From contig NZ_ATWI01000009.1 of assembly GCF_000421165.1 (NCBI RefSeq), forward strand, positions 826,948 through 890,947: a DNA stretch of 64,000 nt. The letters are read 5' to 3'. A program made the position numbers and the translations under genes. Positions 34,076 to 43,854 of the stretch are shown here, piece by piece; the stretch's first letter is position 1; each line of letters opens with the position of its first letter. Below the pieces are notes generated by a model, which did no database searches, was not told the DNA's origin, and saw nothing but the letters and a program-made list of their open reading frames with translations. The DNA comes from Marinobacter daepoensis DSM 16072 (lineage in GTDB: Bacteria > Pseudomonadota > Gammaproteobacteria > Pseudomonadales > Oleiphilaceae).

Positions 34076-35823
34076 TCGCTATCCTCGTTTGTCGGCAATG
34101 CTGCTCCGCCACTAGTGGCGGTGCCAGGAAGTCTCCAGTCATAGATAACTTCCACGCGGTTGCCGGGACTGTGCACACGGAGTTTGCGGGCCATTCGTCG
34201 CAAGATCGCCAGCCCACGGCCCGCATAGCCGGTCGCCGATGCCATCGGCACGTCTGACCGGGCAGCGGTGTACTCCGCGTAATCAAAACCATCGCCACTG
34301 TCTTCACAGACAATCGTCAGTGTACCTCCCCCTTCGCCCGGTTGGTGACTTAACGAAAAACGGATGTGATGCCCATGAACCTGTTCGAGCCTCCGGCTGC
34401 GCTCCTGATAATACCGACTGAAACCACCCGGAGAGGTTTTCCACGCCGACGGCAAAGCCAGTACGCCGTGTTCCAGAGCGTTGTTATACAACTCTGACAA
34501 CATGGTATAGATCTCCCCACTCCAGCTGCGAAGCCCCGGCACTTCCAGGCAGATATGCAACAGCAACGGCAACGGATTGAAATCCGCCAACGTCCGGTCC
34601 CGCAGCTCATAAACGCAATGCCAGTCTGCCGGGCCGGAAAGTACAGATTCAGGTGCCTTACCCGGCAAGGACTCGGAGGCACCGGGTTCGATAATCTGAA
34701 GGCAACACAGTGTCAGGTCATCAGCAAGGTCTGGCAGCCCGGTGTGTTCGCGCATCTCCGCCAGCAAGGCCTCAAACGGTTCGTGCCAGGGCATCAGCTT
34801 AGCCAGTACTGACTCAACACCGTCTTCACCCAGGCATTCTCCCCGGCCATTACGGGCCTCAGGGAAACCGTCGGTCATGAGAACCAGCCAATCCCCCGGG
34901 GACACATCGATAACCATCATCGACACGGAGAAGCGCTCTGGCTCCAGCACCCCCAATGGCAGATGCCGGGAAGAAATGGGCACCCGATCGCCACTGCTTC
35001 GAACCAGCCATGCGTCCGGCAAGCCACCATTCCAGGCTCTCACGCTACCATACTTGAAATCCGCCTCAATCATCAGGCCACAGCAAAACATACCAACGGG
35101 CATGATCCGCCGGAGCTTGCGATTGACCTCCGTCAGAATATCCGTCGCACCGAACCCCTTTGCCGCCATCCCATAAAAGATTTCAGCAACCGGCATGGCG
35201 CCAATGGCTGCAGGAAGCCCGTGGCCGGTAAAATCCCCGAGAAAGACCAGAGTGCCGCCACCGGGGCGCTGGGCCGCAAACAGCACATCACCATTGAACA
35301 CAGAGAGAGGCGAGGCGTGGTGACGAATATTAGGCGCATCCAGGCACCCGGTGTGAGCAATGTTGTCGAAAACTCTGCGTGCAGTGCGCTGCTCTTCAAG
35401 TATCTGCAGATGCTGCCGCCGGATATGGTCACGCTGATCGGACAACGCCTGATGCATCGCCCTCATGCGGTTGAACGCATTGATCTTGGCTTCGAGAACC
35501 ACTCGGTTATAGGGTTTTACGAGAAAGTCATCGCCCCCGGCATCCAGACACCGGGCCAGATCCCGGGCTCCGGTAAGCGAGGTCAGAAAAATCAGCGGCA
35601 CCAGGCGCTCACCGGCAATAGCCTTGATCTGTCTGGCTGCCTCCATTCCATCCATTCGCGGCATCAGCGCATCCAGTAATACCAGGTCTGGCTGAGCTTC
35701 TCGAAACAGATTAACCGCCTCGGTGCCATCCGAAGCTTCAATCACGGAATGACCTAACCCGCTGATCAGCCGCACCAGGATCAGTCTGTCGCTGTTGCTG
35801 TCCTCGGCTATAAGTACCTTCAA
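34072..35823 (-). CDS. hsbR: Response regulator / PP2C phosphatase / kinase HsbR
   Basis: 583 residues in three domains. The receiver has acidic Glu7-Asp8, phospho-acceptor Asp51 (LVLLDALMPRMDG) and Lys in FLVKPYN. A SpoIIE/PP2C phosphatase spans about 170-370 (FLGDFTGHGLPAAIG, LVLMTDGFPEARNG, DDLTLCCLQI). A GHKL ATPase of the anti-sigma type spans about 430-570 (LYNNALEHGVLAL, CEDSGDGFDY, GRGLAILRRMA). Such proteins both phosphorylate and dephosphorylate their STAS partner. The start is TTG, with GAGG eight bases ahead, ten bases after hsbA. Confidence 0.88.
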   Translation of the reverse strand: MKVLIAEDSNSDRLILVRLISGLGHSVIEASDGTEAVNLFREAQPDLVLLDALMPRMDGMEAARQIKAIAGERLVPLIFLTSLTGARDLARCLDAGGDDFLVKPYNRVVLEAKINAFNRMRAMHQALSDQRDHIRRQHLQILEEQRTARRVFDNIAHTGCLDAPNIRHHASPLSVFNGDVLFAAQRPGGGTLVFLGDFTGHGLPAAIGAMPVAEIFYGMAAKGFGATDILTEVNRKLRRIMPVGMFCCGLMIEADFKYGSVRAWNGGLPDAWLVRSSGDRVPISSRHLPLGVLEPERFSVSMMVIDVSPGDWLVLMTDGFPEARNGRGECLGEDGVESVLAKLMPWHEPFEALLAEMREHTGLPDLADDLTLCCLQIIEPGASESLPGKAPESVLSGPADWHCVYELRDRTLADFNPLPLLLHICLEVPGLRSWSGEIYTMLSELYNNALEHGVLALPSAWKTSPGGFSRYYQERSRRLEQVHGHHIRFSLSHQPGEGGGTLTIVCEDSGDGFDYAEYTAARSDVPMASATGYAGRGLAILRRMARKLRVHSPGNRVEVIYDWRLPGTATSGGAALPTNEDSE

Positions 35824-35833
35824 GATAATCGCC

Positions 35834-36139
35834 TCAGCCTATGCTGAACAATTGCTCGAAGTTGGAAATGGAAAGGATGCGACGAACATCGCTGTTGCAG
35901 TTTTCGATTGAGATTCTGGCTCCGTCACCGCCAGCATGATCCCTTAGCAACAGCAGCATACCCAGAGCCGAGCTGTCCAGATAGGTGGTATCAGAAAGAT
36001 CTACCACATAGCAGCTTACTGAACCATCACTATGTTCATAGGCATCCCGAAACGCCTGATGAGTACTGAAATCAAACCGGCCATCCACGCAAATCGTGAG
36101 CGTGCTGCCGTCATCACTTCGATGTGTTTCTATCGGCAT
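35834..36139 (-). CDS. hsbA: STAS-domain anti-anti-sigma factor HsbA
   Basis: 101-residue STAS protein. The phosphorylatable serine lies in TYLDSSALGMLLLLRD (Ser56/Ser57). In Pseudomonas aeruginosa unphosphorylated HsbA binds FlgM and phosphorylated HsbA activates the diguanylate cyclase HsbD; this role is carried over by homology. ATG 36139 is chosen over an upstream start because GGGAGG lies seven bases ahead of it. It is the first gene of hsbA-hsbR-hptB, downstream of fliJ. Confidence 0.85.
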   Translation of the reverse strand: MPIETHRSDDGSTLTICVDGRFDFSTHQAFRDAYEHSDGSVSCYVVDLSDTTYLDSSALGMLLLLRDHAGGDGARISIENCNSDVRRILSISNFEQLFSIG

Positions 36140-36277
36140 TCCCGAACCTCCCAGCCCATTCAACCGTGGCCCCTTCCGTCACGCCTGCCCGTTAGAACAA
36201 GTTCATCTGGTTAAGGATAGACAAACTGCGGGAATTTGCATCCATGGCGGCGGGAGCCGGCAATCGAGCCGGAAACA

Positions 36278-36721
36278 TCATCGCTGTCGTCGGGAAAAAG
36301 ACCTGACTGCGGCTTCATCGGCCAGCTTCTGATCTTTCAGATCCTGTTCGCGCTGTTCCTGTTGCCGACAGGACTCAATGTATTTTTCCATGCCCCGTCG
36401 GCGCTCCCAGGCCTGCTGCCAGTCGAGCCTCCGGGCATCAAAGACCTGTTGCGCCTGCTGCAACAAACGATGCTGCTGCGCGATAACCTGATCAAGCTGG
36501 GCGATAAACGCCTGCCAGGCCTGCAGCCTGGCAACCGGCACAACGCCGTGCTGATTCGCTCGTATCTGGTCCCGATACTCTTGCTGATATCGCTCCAGGT
36601 TATCCACCTGGTCCCGGTGGGCATCCACCTGTTGACGGGCCTCACCCAGCCGCTCCAGCGCTTCCTGCTCTTTGCGCGCTTCCAGGGTAAGCACAGGCTC
36701 AAGACGTTTTGAGCGCAGCAT
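36278..36721 (-). CDS. fliJ: Flagellar export chaperone FliJ
   Basis: 147-residue coiled-coil protein, almost entirely helical and rich in Gln, Arg and Glu (LEARKEQEALERLGEARQQVDAHRDQVDNLERYQQEY). It acts as the central stalk of the FliI ATPase ring. The start shares a base with the fliI stop (TGATG). Identification is by position and composition, as FliJ proteins are poorly conserved. Confidence 0.9.
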   Translation of the reverse strand: MLRSKRLEPVLTLEARKEQEALERLGEARQQVDAHRDQVDNLERYQQEYRDQIRANQHGVVPVARLQAWQAFIAQLDQVIAQQHRLLQQAQQVFDARRLDWQQAWERRRGMEKYIESCRQQEQREQDLKDQKLADEAAVRSFSRRQR

Positions 36722-38112
36722 CAGATGTTGTCCCGGTTACCGGCAGAATTTGGCACAGCGGTCTTTCGGCGCTCAGGCGACCGACGTTCGGGCACCACCG
36801 CCAGCAACTGCTCAATTGCCTCCTCCAGGGGAGCGCTTTCGTTCAGGCCCTGTTGCAGGAACTGACGCATATTGCCGATATGCTGAATGGCGAAGTCTGT
36901 TTCAGGGTCCGAGCCCTTCACATACGCGCCAACGCTGATCAGATCCCGGGCTTGCTGGTAACGGGAGTAGACCTGCTTGAACCGCTGAGCTCGGGAGAAA
37001 TGTTCCGGGCCTGTAACCTGAGGCATAACCCGGCTGATCGACGCCTCCACATCAATGGCCGGATAATGACCTTCTTCCGCCAGCCGCCGGGATAACACGA
37101 TGTGGCCATCCAGTATCGCACGGGCCGCATCAGCAATCGGGTCCTGCTGATCATCGCCTTCCGTCAGAACGGTATAAAACGCCGTAATGGAACCCCCCCC
37201 CGGGCGCCCGTTTCCCGTGCGCTCCACCAGTTGGGGAAGCTTGGCAAAAACGGAAGGCGGGTAACCTTTGGTGGCCGGTGGCTCTCCCACCGCCAGCGCA
37301 ATTTCCCGTTGGGCCTGTGCGTAACGGGTCAGCGAGTCCATCAGCAGCAGCACCCGCTTACCCTGATCGCGATAGTACTCCGCAATACGGGTAGTCAGCA
37401 TGGCAGCCCGCAGCCGCATCAGTGGCGAGTCGTCTGCGGGAGCGGCCACCACAACGGAGCGTGCCAGGCCGTCTTCACCAAGAATGTCCTCAATGAATTC
37501 CTTAACCTCACGACCCCGCTCACCGATCAGCCCGACCACGGTAATGTCGGCATCTGTGAAACGGGTCATCATCCCCAGCAACATACTCTTGCCCACACCG
37601 CTTCCGGCAAACAACCCCAGACGCTGCCCCTGCCCTACGGTCAGCAGTGCGTTGATTGCACGTATGCCGACATCCATGGATTGGCGAACCGGAGCGCGAT
37701 TAAGCGGGTTGATGATGTCGCCGGTTAACGGTACCCGCGCTTCCGCCTGCAAGGGGCCTTTGCCATCCAGCGGGTCCCCGGCACCGTTGACTACTCGCCC
37801 CAGCATCTGCGGCCCAACCGGCACCCGGCTTGCTGAGGCCAGAGGAACCACACGGGCACCAGGCCTGAGCCCCTCAATAGCCGTCAGTGGCATCAGGTAA
37901 ACCTTGTCTTCCTCAAAGCCCACCACTTCGGCTTCTACTCCCGAAGCGCTGTCGCCCTGGATCAGGCAACGGTCGCCCACCACCATCGGACACCCGACAC
38001 ACTCCAGGGTAAGGCCAACCATTCGTGTCAGCCGGCCTGAAAGTTCCGGTGCCGGTTCAGCATCTATGGCACTCTGCAGTTGCCGCAGGCGCTCAGCCAG
38101 GCGTGAGGTCAT
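36721..38112 (-). CDS. fliI: Flagellum-specific ATP synthase FliI
   Basis: 463-residue export ATPase related to the F1 beta subunit. Walker A is [16 protein letters not shown]; other markers are [58 protein letters not shown] and [22 protein letters not shown]. An open frame continues upstream. The ATG at 38112 ([12 protein letters not shown]) overlaps the fliH end by 20 bases and gives the usual length. Confidence 0.96.
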   Translation of the reverse strand: MTSRLAERLRQLQSAIDAEPAPELSGRLTRMVGLTLECVGCPMVVGDRCLIQGDSASGVEAEVVGFEEDKVYLMPLTAIEGLRPGARVVPLASASRVPVGPQMLGRVVNGAGDPLDGKGPLQAEARVPLTGDIINPLNRAPVRQSMDVGIRAINALLTVGQGQRLGLFAGSGVGKSMLLGMMTRFTDADITVVGLIGERGREVKEFIEDILGEDGLARSVVVAAPADDSPLMRLRAAMLTTRIAEYYRDQGKRVLLLMDSLTRYAQAQREIALAVGEPPATKGYPPSVFAKLPQLVERTGNGRPGGGSITAFYTVLTEGDDQQDPIADAARAILDGHIVLSRRLAEEGHYPAIDVEASISRVMPQVTGPEHFSRAQRFKQVYSRYQQARDLISVGAYVKGSDPETDFAIQHIGNMRQFLQQGLNESAPLEEAIEQLLAVVPERRSPERRKTAVPNSAGNRDNI

Positions 38113-38983
38113 CGCTATGGCCCTGATCATCGTCGATGTCGCTACCAGCCTCCGGGAACGAGGCCATCCCCGAGTCACTCAGCACATCCCGGTGAAAGTC
38201 GGTCAGTTCGCCCATTCGCGGAGCCCGCTCGTCCTGCTCTGAGCTGACAGGCTCAACCAACTGCTCCTCCAGCATGCCCTGAACGGCGCGCTGGAAACGT
38301 TTCTCCACGGTGTAATCCACCAGACTGTGACGAGACTCCACCTTGCAGCCCCCAGGCATCAGGGCATCGTCTTCAATGATCACCGCCTGAATATCCAGGC
38401 GCTCGACCACTTCTCTCACCGGTTCGATATCGTCGGGGTGGATGCAGACACGAAGGTTGTCGGCTGTCGAGGGCAAAGAGGACAGGGCCCGCCGCACCAC
38501 TTGACGAATCTGGGAAGAGTCTACGCTTAGCTCCCGGAACACCACAGCGCGCGCCAACACAGTCGTGAGGTTAACCAGTACCGATTCCAGCTCTTCTTCA
38601 TGGCGCTCAATCGGCAAAAGCAACTCCCCCATAAGATGCTCCAGGCGCTCCATACGAGAGGCAACTTCCTGTCGGGTCTGCTCTCCCGCCTGCTGCTCAC
38701 CATGACGACGGCCTTCTGCCTCACCAGCTGAATAACCTTCCTCGTACCCTGCCGCCCGGCCCAGTTCAGCCCCTTCAGTGTAGCCGGCCTGACGCCCTTC
38801 CTGGAAACCATCCTCATGGGCCGCCAGCCGTATCTCCTCCAGATCGGCTGCGGTGAGAGGCTTGACCTCTTCTTCCTCAACCACCGGATTACCACGGTCA
38901 TCCAGTAACGGTAATTCCCAGCGTTCCCAGGCTGTCATCTGTTTTTTGGGGATGCGCTTGGCATCCTGGTCGGAGTCTTTCAT
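38093..38983 (-). CDS. fliH: Flagellar assembly protein FliH
   Basis: 296-residue regulator of FliI. The N-terminal [17 protein letters not shown] has the conserved Trp residues that bind FlhA. The middle has a Gly-rich repeat of the GxxxG type ([38 protein letters not shown]). The C-terminal domain resembles the ATP-synthase delta subunit. ATG 38983 is preferred to the adjacent GTG 38986; it shares a base with the fliG stop (TGATG). Confidence 0.94.
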   Translation of the reverse strand: MKDSDQDAKRIPKKQMTAWERWELPLLDDRGNPVVEEEEVKPLTAADLEEIRLAAHEDGFQEGRQAGYTEGAELGRAAGYEEGYSAGEAEGRRHGEQQAGEQTRQEVASRMERLEHLMGELLLPIERHEEELESVLVNLTTVLARAVVFRELSVDSSQIRQVVRRALSSLPSTADNLRVCIHPDDIEPVREVVERLDIQAVIIEDDALMPGGCKVESRHSLVDYTVEKRFQRAVQGMLEEQLVEPVSSEQDERAPRMGELTDFHRDVLSDSGMASFPEAGSDIDDDQGHSDDLTPG

Positions 38984-40026
38984 CACATCATTTCTTCACC
39001 GCTGCCACCCAGCGAAATCTCGCCGGCTTCGGCCATGCGGCGAGCAACGGTAATAATGTCTTTCTGAGCCGCTTCCACTTCACTGACCTTAACTGGCCCC
39101 TTCGCCTCCAGGTCATCCTGAAGCAACTCTGCCGCACGCTTGGACATGTTCTTGAATATCTTCTCCTTGACGGCTTCGTCAGCACCCTTGAGTGCCACCA
39201 CCAGGACTTCCGAGGAGACCTCCCGCAACAACGCCTGAATGCCCCGGTCGTCGATATCCTTGAGGTTATCGAAGACAAACATGAGGTCTTCAATGGTCGA
39301 GGCAAGATCGGGGTCCATATCCTTGATGGAGTCCATCAGGGTGCCTTCAATCCCCCGGTCCATGAAGTTCATGATATCAGCGGCCCGTTTAACGCCTCCG
39401 ATCCGGCTTGTCTGAGACGCAGCGCCACCAGAGAACTGTTTCTCCAGGATATCGTTCAGCTCCTGCAGGGCCTGAGGCTGAATACTTTCAAGCGAGGCCA
39501 CCCGCATCATGACGTCCAGGCGCACTTTCTCGTCCAGCGTAGCCAGAATCTCTGCCGCCTGATCCGGGTCCAGATAGGAAATAACAATGGCCTGAATCTG
39601 CGGGTGCTCGTAGCGAATGATGTCGCCCACAGCGCGGGGCTCCATCCATTTAAGCGTGTCCAGGCCGGTGGTGTTGCCGCCCACCAGAATCCGGTCAATC
39701 AGGCTTGCCGCTTTGTCGTCGCCTAATGCCTGGGTCAGCATGGCCCGGATGTAGTCGTCGTTGCCAACCCCCAGGCCAGTCTGACCGCCCACCGCCTCCA
39801 CGAACTGGCTCAGAACAAAGGTCACATCATCTTTGCTGATGTCCTTCATCTGCGCCATGGCAACGCCAACCCGCTGAACCTCTTTCGGCCCCATGTGCTT
39901 CAGCACTTCCGCGGCATCGGCCTCACCTAGCGACATCAGCAGGATAGCCGCCTGTTCCACTCGGGGAATCTTGCGCTGAGGCTTTTGGGGGCTATCCCCG
40001 GACAGTTGGCTGTTCTGTTCAGTCAT
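38983..40026 (-). CDS. fliG: Flagellar motor switch protein FliG
   Basis: 347-residue rotor protein. The N-terminal domain binds FliF (QAAILLMSLGEADAAEVLKHMGPKEVQRVG). The middle includes the EHPQ motif (IRYEHPQIQAIVISYL). The C-terminal domain has DIDDRGIQALLREVSSEVLVVALKGADEAVKEKIFKNMSKRAAE with the charged torque helix. It overlaps the fliF end by eight bases. Confidence 0.97.
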   Translation of the reverse strand: MTEQNSQLSGDSPQKPQRKIPRVEQAAILLMSLGEADAAEVLKHMGPKEVQRVGVAMAQMKDISKDDVTFVLSQFVEAVGGQTGLGVGNDDYIRAMLTQALGDDKAASLIDRILVGGNTTGLDTLKWMEPRAVGDIIRYEHPQIQAIVISYLDPDQAAEILATLDEKVRLDVMMRVASLESIQPQALQELNDILEKQFSGGAASQTSRIGGVKRAADIMNFMDRGIEGTLMDSIKDMDPDLASTIEDLMFVFDNLKDIDDRGIQALLREVSSEVLVVALKGADEAVKEKIFKNMSKRAAELLQDDLEAKGPVKVSEVEAAQKDIITVARRMAEAGEISLGGSGEEMM

Positions 40027-41725
40027 CGACGTTCACCCACTGGCGCATCACCTGTGCAACCCTGGCGGGATCTTCCGCTATCAGGCCTTTGAGTGCATTC
40101 AACTGTCTATCATAGCTGTCTGTCGCGCCTGGCAAAAGCAGGTCATCCTGAGATGACATGGCATCCCGCAACGCCTGGCCACCCTCAAGATCACTCAGGC
40201 CACCATAATCGCTGTCTCCGCCGTCATCGGCGCGCTCACGACCAGTGCCGCCAGACAAGCTCTTCAGCGTTGGCCGTAACAGACCCAAAACCAGTATCAG
40301 GATGACGAGCCCTGCCAGCACCTGCTTCATGAGATCCCAGAACCATGGCTGTTCCCAGAACCCAGGCGCCTCGAACTCAACGGCCTCCTCCGGCGCAAAC
40401 GCGGTGTTCATGACCGTGACACTGTCTCCCCGGGCGGCCGAATACCCAACCGCATCCCGCACCAGCATACTCAAGCGCTGGAGCTCCGCCTCCGGCCAGG
40501 GCTGATAACTCACTTCGCCAGTTTGCGGATCAACCACCTTCATGTCGTCCACCGCCAGGGCAACCGTTACCCGCTTAACGGCCCCCAGTTCCTGGCGAGT
40601 GTAACTGACCGTGCGATCCAGCTCGTAATTGCGGGTAGATTCCCGGCGCACATTGACCGGAGGCGCGGCACTTTCAGCGTTTTCAGCGCCTGCGGCATTT
40701 ACCTGCTCGGGCACCGTCGCTTCGCCCGGAGGCTGGTTAGACAGGGCTCCGGGGACACCGCCCTGGGCTCCGGAAAGGCGCTGTTCTGACAACTCCCTTT
40801 CGCTCCGGACCGCCTGTTGTTCCGGGTTGAACAACTCCTCCGCACGTTCTACCGCCGAAAAGTCGAGATCCGCCGTCACTTCCGCACGATACCGGCCTTC
40901 TCCGACAATCGGCCCGATCAGGGAAGCCACCCGCCGGGTCAGCCGCTCCTCAACTCGGGAGGTGTATTCGTACTGATCCTTCATCCGATCGGTTTCGGCC
41001 TTTACATCGTCTCCGGTCAGAAGATTGCCATTCTGGTCCACCACCGTGACCTGGTCCCGGTTCATCATCGGGATACTGCCCGCCACCAGATTAACGATGG
41101 CCCGGATTTGCTCCGGCTCAGGCCGGCGGCCAGCAAAGACTTCCAGGAACACCGAGGCCGTGGGCTCCCGGGCGTCCCGAATAAAAACGGAACGCTCAGG
41201 AATAGCCAGATGCACCCGCGCATTCCTGACTCCCCGCATCGCCGCGATGGTGCGAGCCAGCTCGCCCTCAAGACCACGGCGATAGCTGATCGTTTCCATA
41301 AACTGAGAAGTACCAAGGCCTCGCTCTTGATCCAAAAGCTCATAACCCAGGGTTTTCTGATCGGTCACACCTTCCGCAGCCAGCTTCAGCCGGGCACTGT
41401 AGACCTGTTCGGATGGCACCAGCAACGCACCCGAGCGAGGGTCCATTTTGTAATCAATGCCGTTACTCTCAAGAATCGTGGTTACATCCTGAGGGTTGTA
41501 AGCCGACAGGTCGCCCACCACAGGCTGATAGTTAGGTTCCTGAGCCCAGAGCACAACCGCAACACCTAACGCCACACTGGCCGCCAGCCCCACCATAAGC
41601 CCGACCTGCCGCAGCAGGTTAAGGCGATTGAACCCGAGGATAAAGGTGTTCCGGCTTTCCGGAGCGTCGCCCTCCTGAGTGGCCGGCAGGTCAGAGGCGG
41701 CGGTTTCCGCAGGTACGCTTGCCAT
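40019..41725 (-). CDS. fliF: Flagellar MS-ring protein FliF
   Basis: 568 residues with two membrane helices, near 38-60 (VGLMVGLAASVALGVAVVLW) and near 465-485 (VLAGLVILILVLGLLRP). The ring-building domains lie between, with GALLVPSEQVYSARLKLAAEG and RTIAAMRGVRNARVHLAIPERSVF. The acidic C-terminal tail for FliG contact includes LNALKGLIAEDPARVAQVMRQWVN. It lies 15 bases after fliE. Confidence 0.97.
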   Translation of the reverse strand: MASVPAETAASDLPATQEGDAPESRNTFILGFNRLNLLRQVGLMVGLAASVALGVAVVLWAQEPNYQPVVGDLSAYNPQDVTTILESNGIDYKMDPRSGALLVPSEQVYSARLKLAAEGVTDQKTLGYELLDQERGLGTSQFMETISYRRGLEGELARTIAAMRGVRNARVHLAIPERSVFIRDAREPTASVFLEVFAGRRPEPEQIRAIVNLVAGSIPMMNRDQVTVVDQNGNLLTGDDVKAETDRMKDQYEYTSRVEERLTRRVASLIGPIVGEGRYRAEVTADLDFSAVERAEELFNPEQQAVRSERELSEQRLSGAQGGVPGALSNQPPGEATVPEQVNAAGAENAESAAPPVNVRRESTRNYELDRTVSYTRQELGAVKRVTVALAVDDMKVVDPQTGEVSYQPWPEAELQRLSMLVRDAVGYSAARGDSVTVMNTAFAPEEAVEFEAPGFWEQPWFWDLMKQVLAGLVILILVLGLLRPTLKSLSGGTGRERADDGGDSDYGGLSDLEGGQALRDAMSSQDDLLLPGATDSYDRQLNALKGLIAEDPARVAQVMRQWVNVDD

Positions 41726-41740
41726 GCTAATGCTCCGTTA

Positions 41741-42109
41741 TCAGATCGGCATGTTCATGATGTCTTCATACGCCCGAACAACCCGGTTTCGCACCTGGGT
41801 CAGAGCTTCAAAAGACACCGAGGATTTCTGGGCTGCGATCATGACCCGGGTAATATCCACTCCGGGATCTCCAGCCTCGTAAGACGTCCGGAGTTCGTTG
41901 GCCTGCCCCTGCAGCTCATTGACGTTGTTGACCGCCTTACCCAGCATATCGCTGAAGCTGGGAACCTCCCCGGGTTCCTGAACCTGCCTGAGACCATCAA
42001 CACGTCCACGTACAGACTGATCCTGCTCAACCCTCTGATTCTGCATCATCTGGGTACGCAGGTTACGGATCTCGGACAGAACGCTGTTTATGTCGGCACG
42101 TTGCACCAT
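41741..42109 (-). CDS. fliE: Flagellar hook-basal body complex protein FliE
   Basis: 122-residue rod-MS ring adaptor. The C-terminal half SYEAGDPGVDITRVMIAAQKSSVSFEALTQVRNRVVRAYEDIMNMPI is the FliE hallmark. I start at ATG 42109 (MVQRADINSVLSEIRNLRTQM). It is first in fliEFGHIJ and has a sigma-54 promoter at 42165-42181. Confidence 0.95.
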   Translation of the reverse strand: MVQRADINSVLSEIRNLRTQMMQNQRVEQDQSVRGRVDGLRQVQEPGEVPSFSDMLGKAVNNVNELQGQANELRTSYEAGDPGVDITRVMIAAQKSSVSFEALTQVRNRVVRAYEDIMNMPI

Positions 42110-42164
42110 AATTCTCTCCAGGCGGCCCGCCAGGGCCTTCTTCGTTGACCTCTTGATTAACTCA

Positions 42165-42181
42165 AAGCAATCGACAGGCCA
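42165..42181 (-). promoter_or_regulatory. Sigma-54 promoter of fliEFGHIJ
   Basis: Minus strand: TGGCCT-N5-TTGCT with 10 bases between GG and GC. Expected start is about 45 bases before the fliE ATG. An A/T-rich perfect inverted repeat lies just upstream of it. Confidence 0.72.
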
Positions 42182-42192
42182 CAAACGAAAAA

Positions 42193-42222
42193 CTCTTTTT
42201 TTTCAAACCATTAAAAAAAGAG
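42193..42222. repeat. A-tract inverted repeat upstream of the fliE promoter
   Basis: CTCTTTTTTT and AAAAAAAGAG form a perfect 10-base inverted repeat around a short spacer. It lies about 12-40 bases upstream of the fliE -24 element. It could be a bent-DNA or activator site, or a weak hairpin. It is not needed as a fleR terminator, since a better one lies nearer to fleR. Confidence 0.55.
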
Positions 42223-42326
42223 CTAAGCCCCTGAAAGAAGGGTGCGACAAACATTTGACAGGAAACCCGATATGGATGACGGCAGGCATCAGGGATGCCC
42301 TCCCCCAACGCTGGAACGGTGTCTGC

Positions 42327-42353
42327 AATAAAAAAGGCACCCAGAGGGTGCCC
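42327..42353 (-). terminator. Rho-independent terminator of fleSR
   Basis: Minus strand: seven-base stem GGCACCC/GGGTGCC with a three-base loop, followed by TTTTTATTG. It lies 33 bases after the fleR stop and upstream of the fliE promoter region. Confidence 0.85.
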
Positions 42354-42385
42354 GAAGGAGTATCACTCAATAAAACCTGACGATC

Positions 42386-43831
42386 TCAGACCAGAGCCAG
42401 CTCTGCGTCCAGATCAATGCCCGCCTCGCGCATCTGGGCAAGTTTGTACCTCAGCGTTCTCGGACTGATGCCCAGCTGCTCCGCGGCCCGGTTGCGCCGG
42501 CCACGCTCTTTTCTGAGCGTCTGGATAATAATGCGGAATTCCTGCTGACGAAGGTCGTCGCCCAGGGACCCGATAGCAGAGTCACCGTCCGCAGGGTCAT
42601 CGGAACCAACCTCCCCCGCGGTCAAGGTGGACGCCGGCTTCTCCGGCAACACCTCTGCGGCCTCAGGCTCGGCGAATGCCGCCAACCCACTCGCCCCCGT
42701 AATCCCTAACTCCAGGCAAAGATCTCCCGCGTGGATCACATTTCCCTGGTGAAGCACCAGCGCACGCTGGATTGCATTGTCCAACTCCCGGACATTGCCA
42801 GGCCAGGGGTGAGCCACCAACGCTTTCCGGGCATCTTCTGCCAGCGTAATGCCGGTCAGTTTCATTTTTCGACAGTGTTTTTTAAGCAGCGAGCGGGCCA
42901 ACGGAAGAATGTCCAACGGCCGCTCCCGAAGCGGCTGCCAGCGCATGGGAAAGACCGTCAGGCGATAGTACAGGTCTTCCCTGAATTTCCCTTCCCGCAC
43001 ATAGTCCGCCAGGTCACGGTTCGTGGTAGCGAGCACCCGGACATCCAGCTGAATGGGCTTGCGCCCACCCACGCGCTCAACCTCCCGCTCCTGCAGGACC
43101 CGCAGCAGTTTGGACTGGAGACCCAGATCCATTTCCGAGATCTCGTCCAGCAGAATGGTGCCGCCATTAGCCTGTTCAAACTTGCCAGGCGATGCCGCTA
43201 CAGCACCGGTAAACGCACCTTTTTCATGCCCGAACAGCATAGCCTCCAGCATGTTCTCCGGAATGGCGGCGCAGTTTATGGCCACAAAAGGCTGATCTTC
43301 CCGGGAAGATTGCTGGTGGATATATCGAGCCAGAACTTCCTTTCCGGTCCCGCTTTCGCCGGAGATCATGACCGTGGAATCGCTGGTGGCAACCTTGGCC
43401 GCAAGTTGAAACATGCGCTTGCTGACCGGGTCTTCCGCAACAGGCTCATCGCCGGATTTCTGCCGGCTTCCCCCGACTACACGACTGACAGCATCAACCA
43501 GCACCTGAGGCTCGAAAGGCTTGACCAGGTAATCAATAGCACCCGACTGCATGGCAGAAACGGCATGGCTGATCTGTCCATAGGCCGTGATCAGCATCAT
43601 GGGCAACCCCGGGTAAAGCCGCTGAACCTCAGCCAGCAAATCATGGCCAGACATGCCAGGCATGTTAACGTCGCTGACCACCATATCCACCGGCGCCCGG
43701 GACAGGCTCACCAGAGCATCTTCGGCGCTCGCAGCCTCTCGAACCTGAAACCGGGCCAACTCAAGCGTTGTGACCAGTGCCTCTCGCAGGTCGTGGTCAT
43801 CTTCCACAATCAGAATCTGAGCCTTTGCCAT
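42386..43831 (-). CDS. fleR: Sigma-54-dependent response regulator FleR
   Basis: 481 residues. The receiver domain has acidic Glu-Asp-Asp ([12 protein letters not shown]) and the phospho-acceptor in [12 protein letters not shown]. The AAA+ domain has GESGTGKEV, the sigma-54 contact GAFTGA and [11 protein letters not shown] Fis-type helix-turn-helix ends the protein ([27 protein letters not shown]). It activates class III genes such as hook and rod genes, which lie outside the window. It follows fleS by 23 bases. Confidence 0.95.
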   Translation of the reverse strand: MAKAQILIVEDDHDLREALVTTLELARFQVREAASAEDALVSLSRAPVDMVVSDVNMPGMSGHDLLAEVQRLYPGLPMMLITAYGQISHAVSAMQSGAIDYLVKPFEPQVLVDAVSRVVGGSRQKSGDEPVAEDPVSKRMFQLAAKVATSDSTVMISGESGTGKEVLARYIHQQSSREDQPFVAINCAAIPENMLEAMLFGHEKGAFTGAVAASPGKFEQANGGTILLDEISEMDLGLQSKLLRVLQEREVERVGGRKPIQLDVRVLATTNRDLADYVREGKFREDLYYRLTVFPMRWQPLRERPLDILPLARSLLKKHCRKMKLTGITLAEDARKALVAHPWPGNVRELDNAIQRALVLHQGNVIHAGDLCLELGITGASGLAAFAEPEAAEVLPEKPASTLTAGEVGSDDPADGDSAIGSLGDDLRQQEFRIIIQTLRKERGRRNRAAEQLGISPRTLRYKLAQMREAGIDLDAELALV

Positions 43832-43854
43832 GTTCTATGCCTCCAACCTGCTCA

